A stretch of 64,000 nt of DNA, taken from assembly GCA_022661535.1 (NCBI GenBank), contig JAKULF010000003.1:3286001-3350000 (forward strand), written 5' to 3'. Below the pieces are notes generated by a model that ran no database searches, was not told where the DNA came from, and saw nothing but the letters and a program-made list of their open reading frames with translations. Of the stretch, positions 63,345 to 64,000 are shown one piece after another. Source of the DNA: Eutypa lata (Eukaryota; Ascomycota; Sordariomycetes; Xylariales; Diatrypaceae). Within the stretch, counting starts at the first letter, position 1, and each line of letters starts with the position of its first letter. A program made the position numbers and the translations under genes.

Positions 63345-64000
63345 GCTGGAGAGTGATTTAGATAAGTAGTGACGGAGGATTAGATATGTAGCGGGTAGGC
63401 ACGTAGATTGGCAGCCTTGTCGTCGATTCGCAGTCTTGGGCCCCGAGTCTCGTGAGCTCGTGGGGGGGCTTGGATAACACAGATGGCTTATTAAACCTGG
63501 CTGAAGTCCTCTCATCACCATTAGACCTAATGGCGATTATATTACAAGACCATTGGACGGCATTGGAAAGATTCGAACCATCTGAGAGGTGGTGTGAAGA
63601 GAAAAGAAAGGGAAAGAGAGATTGGCAGGTTACCAATGTTGACGACAGCCAAGTATGAAGTAACTGTAGGTAGGGTCCGGCTCAGTGAGACAGTGAGATT
63701 TAGCTGGGTCAATCGCATCCAATTGAGAGAGGAAGAGGGGTGTGTTGCGGTGACCACGCACATGAAGTCCTCTACATACTCAACTAGGTAGAGCTACATG
63801 TTAACTAGAGCCAGGTAGGTACAATACATTATCTCCCTAGGCCTATAACTACATAGCCTACCTAGGTATCTGCATACAGCAGCACATGGCCTTATGTAGC
63901 TACCCACCTGTGTGCCTTAAGTTAGGTAAACTAGCCTGGTAGGTACTATGTAATTATGTATTGTATGTATGTATGTATGTACGTAGTTATGGAGATAGGT
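63345..64000. other. Right-end upstream region with GTAT microsatellite
   Basis: Presumed promoter of the SH3-protein gene, then TACCTAGG-type repeats and a GTAT run (about 63961-63980). No gene supported to the end of the window. Confidence 0.5.

Noticed and set aside
63962..64000. Possible telomeric or subtelomeric repeat at the right edge
   Set aside because: The repeat is GTAT, not TTAGGG, and equals other microsatellites in the window.

Overview
This window is nuclear DNA of a filamentous ascomycete (Pezizomycotina), most probably a Sordariomycete. Protein-coding genes are split by short introns of about 50-130 nt with GTRNGN donors, CTRAC-like branch points and YAG acceptors. The recognisable proteins (cullin-1, AVL9, MDJ1, BRO1, HOG1, glycogen phosphorylase, a group III G-alpha) are of filamentous-fungal type. 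Two near-pure A/T islands lack CpA/TpG dinucleotides, as expected after repeat-induced point mutation (RIP). Intergenic DNA is full of TACCTA/TACATA/AGGTAG microsatellites. I rebuilt exon structures by eye from splice signals, reading-frame continuity and family knowledge; every multi-exon model given here closes in frame.

Layout. 0-4 kb: two small secreted-protein genes on the minus strand that look like paralogues; the left one probably runs off the window. 6-11 kb: a tail-anchored hypothetical protein (+), a mitochondrial K+/H+-exchange-related protein (-) and an SRF1-like four-TM protein (+). 12-19 kb: cullin-1 (+) and the trafficking protein AVL9 (-), converging. 19.9-20.6 kb: a RIP-like A/T island. 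22.9-26.2 kb: a SAP30-like Sin3/HDAC subunit and the mitochondrial DnaJ protein MDJ1, both (+). 27.3-28.2 kb: a decayed secreted-protein gene. 31-34.2 kb: BRO1 (+). 36.5-38.3 kb: the stress MAP kinase HOG1 (-). 44.4-47.4 kb: glycogen phosphorylase (-). 48.8-50.6 kb: a 601-bp element with 105-bp direct terminal repeats (TRIM-like), then an 859-bp element with terminal inverted repeats, TA target duplication and RIP-like composition. 51.9-53.2 kb: G-alpha (-). 60.3-63.3 kb: a large Ser/Pro-rich protein with a possible zinc site and an SH3 domain (-). The remainder (38.3-44.4, 53.2-60.3, 28.2-31.0 kb and smaller gaps) holds no gene I can support.

The genes are mostly housekeeping or signalling and do not form a biosynthetic or defence cluster. 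Two themes recur: signalling and stress (G-alpha, HOG1, glycogen phosphorylase) and membrane traffic (AVL9, BRO1, possibly the SRF1-like protein). Their adjacency looks incidental. The least ordinary content is the secreted-protein pair with matching intron structure inside and upstream of the coding region, the decayed secreted gene whose early stops are all TAG, and the small RIP-marked transposable elements.
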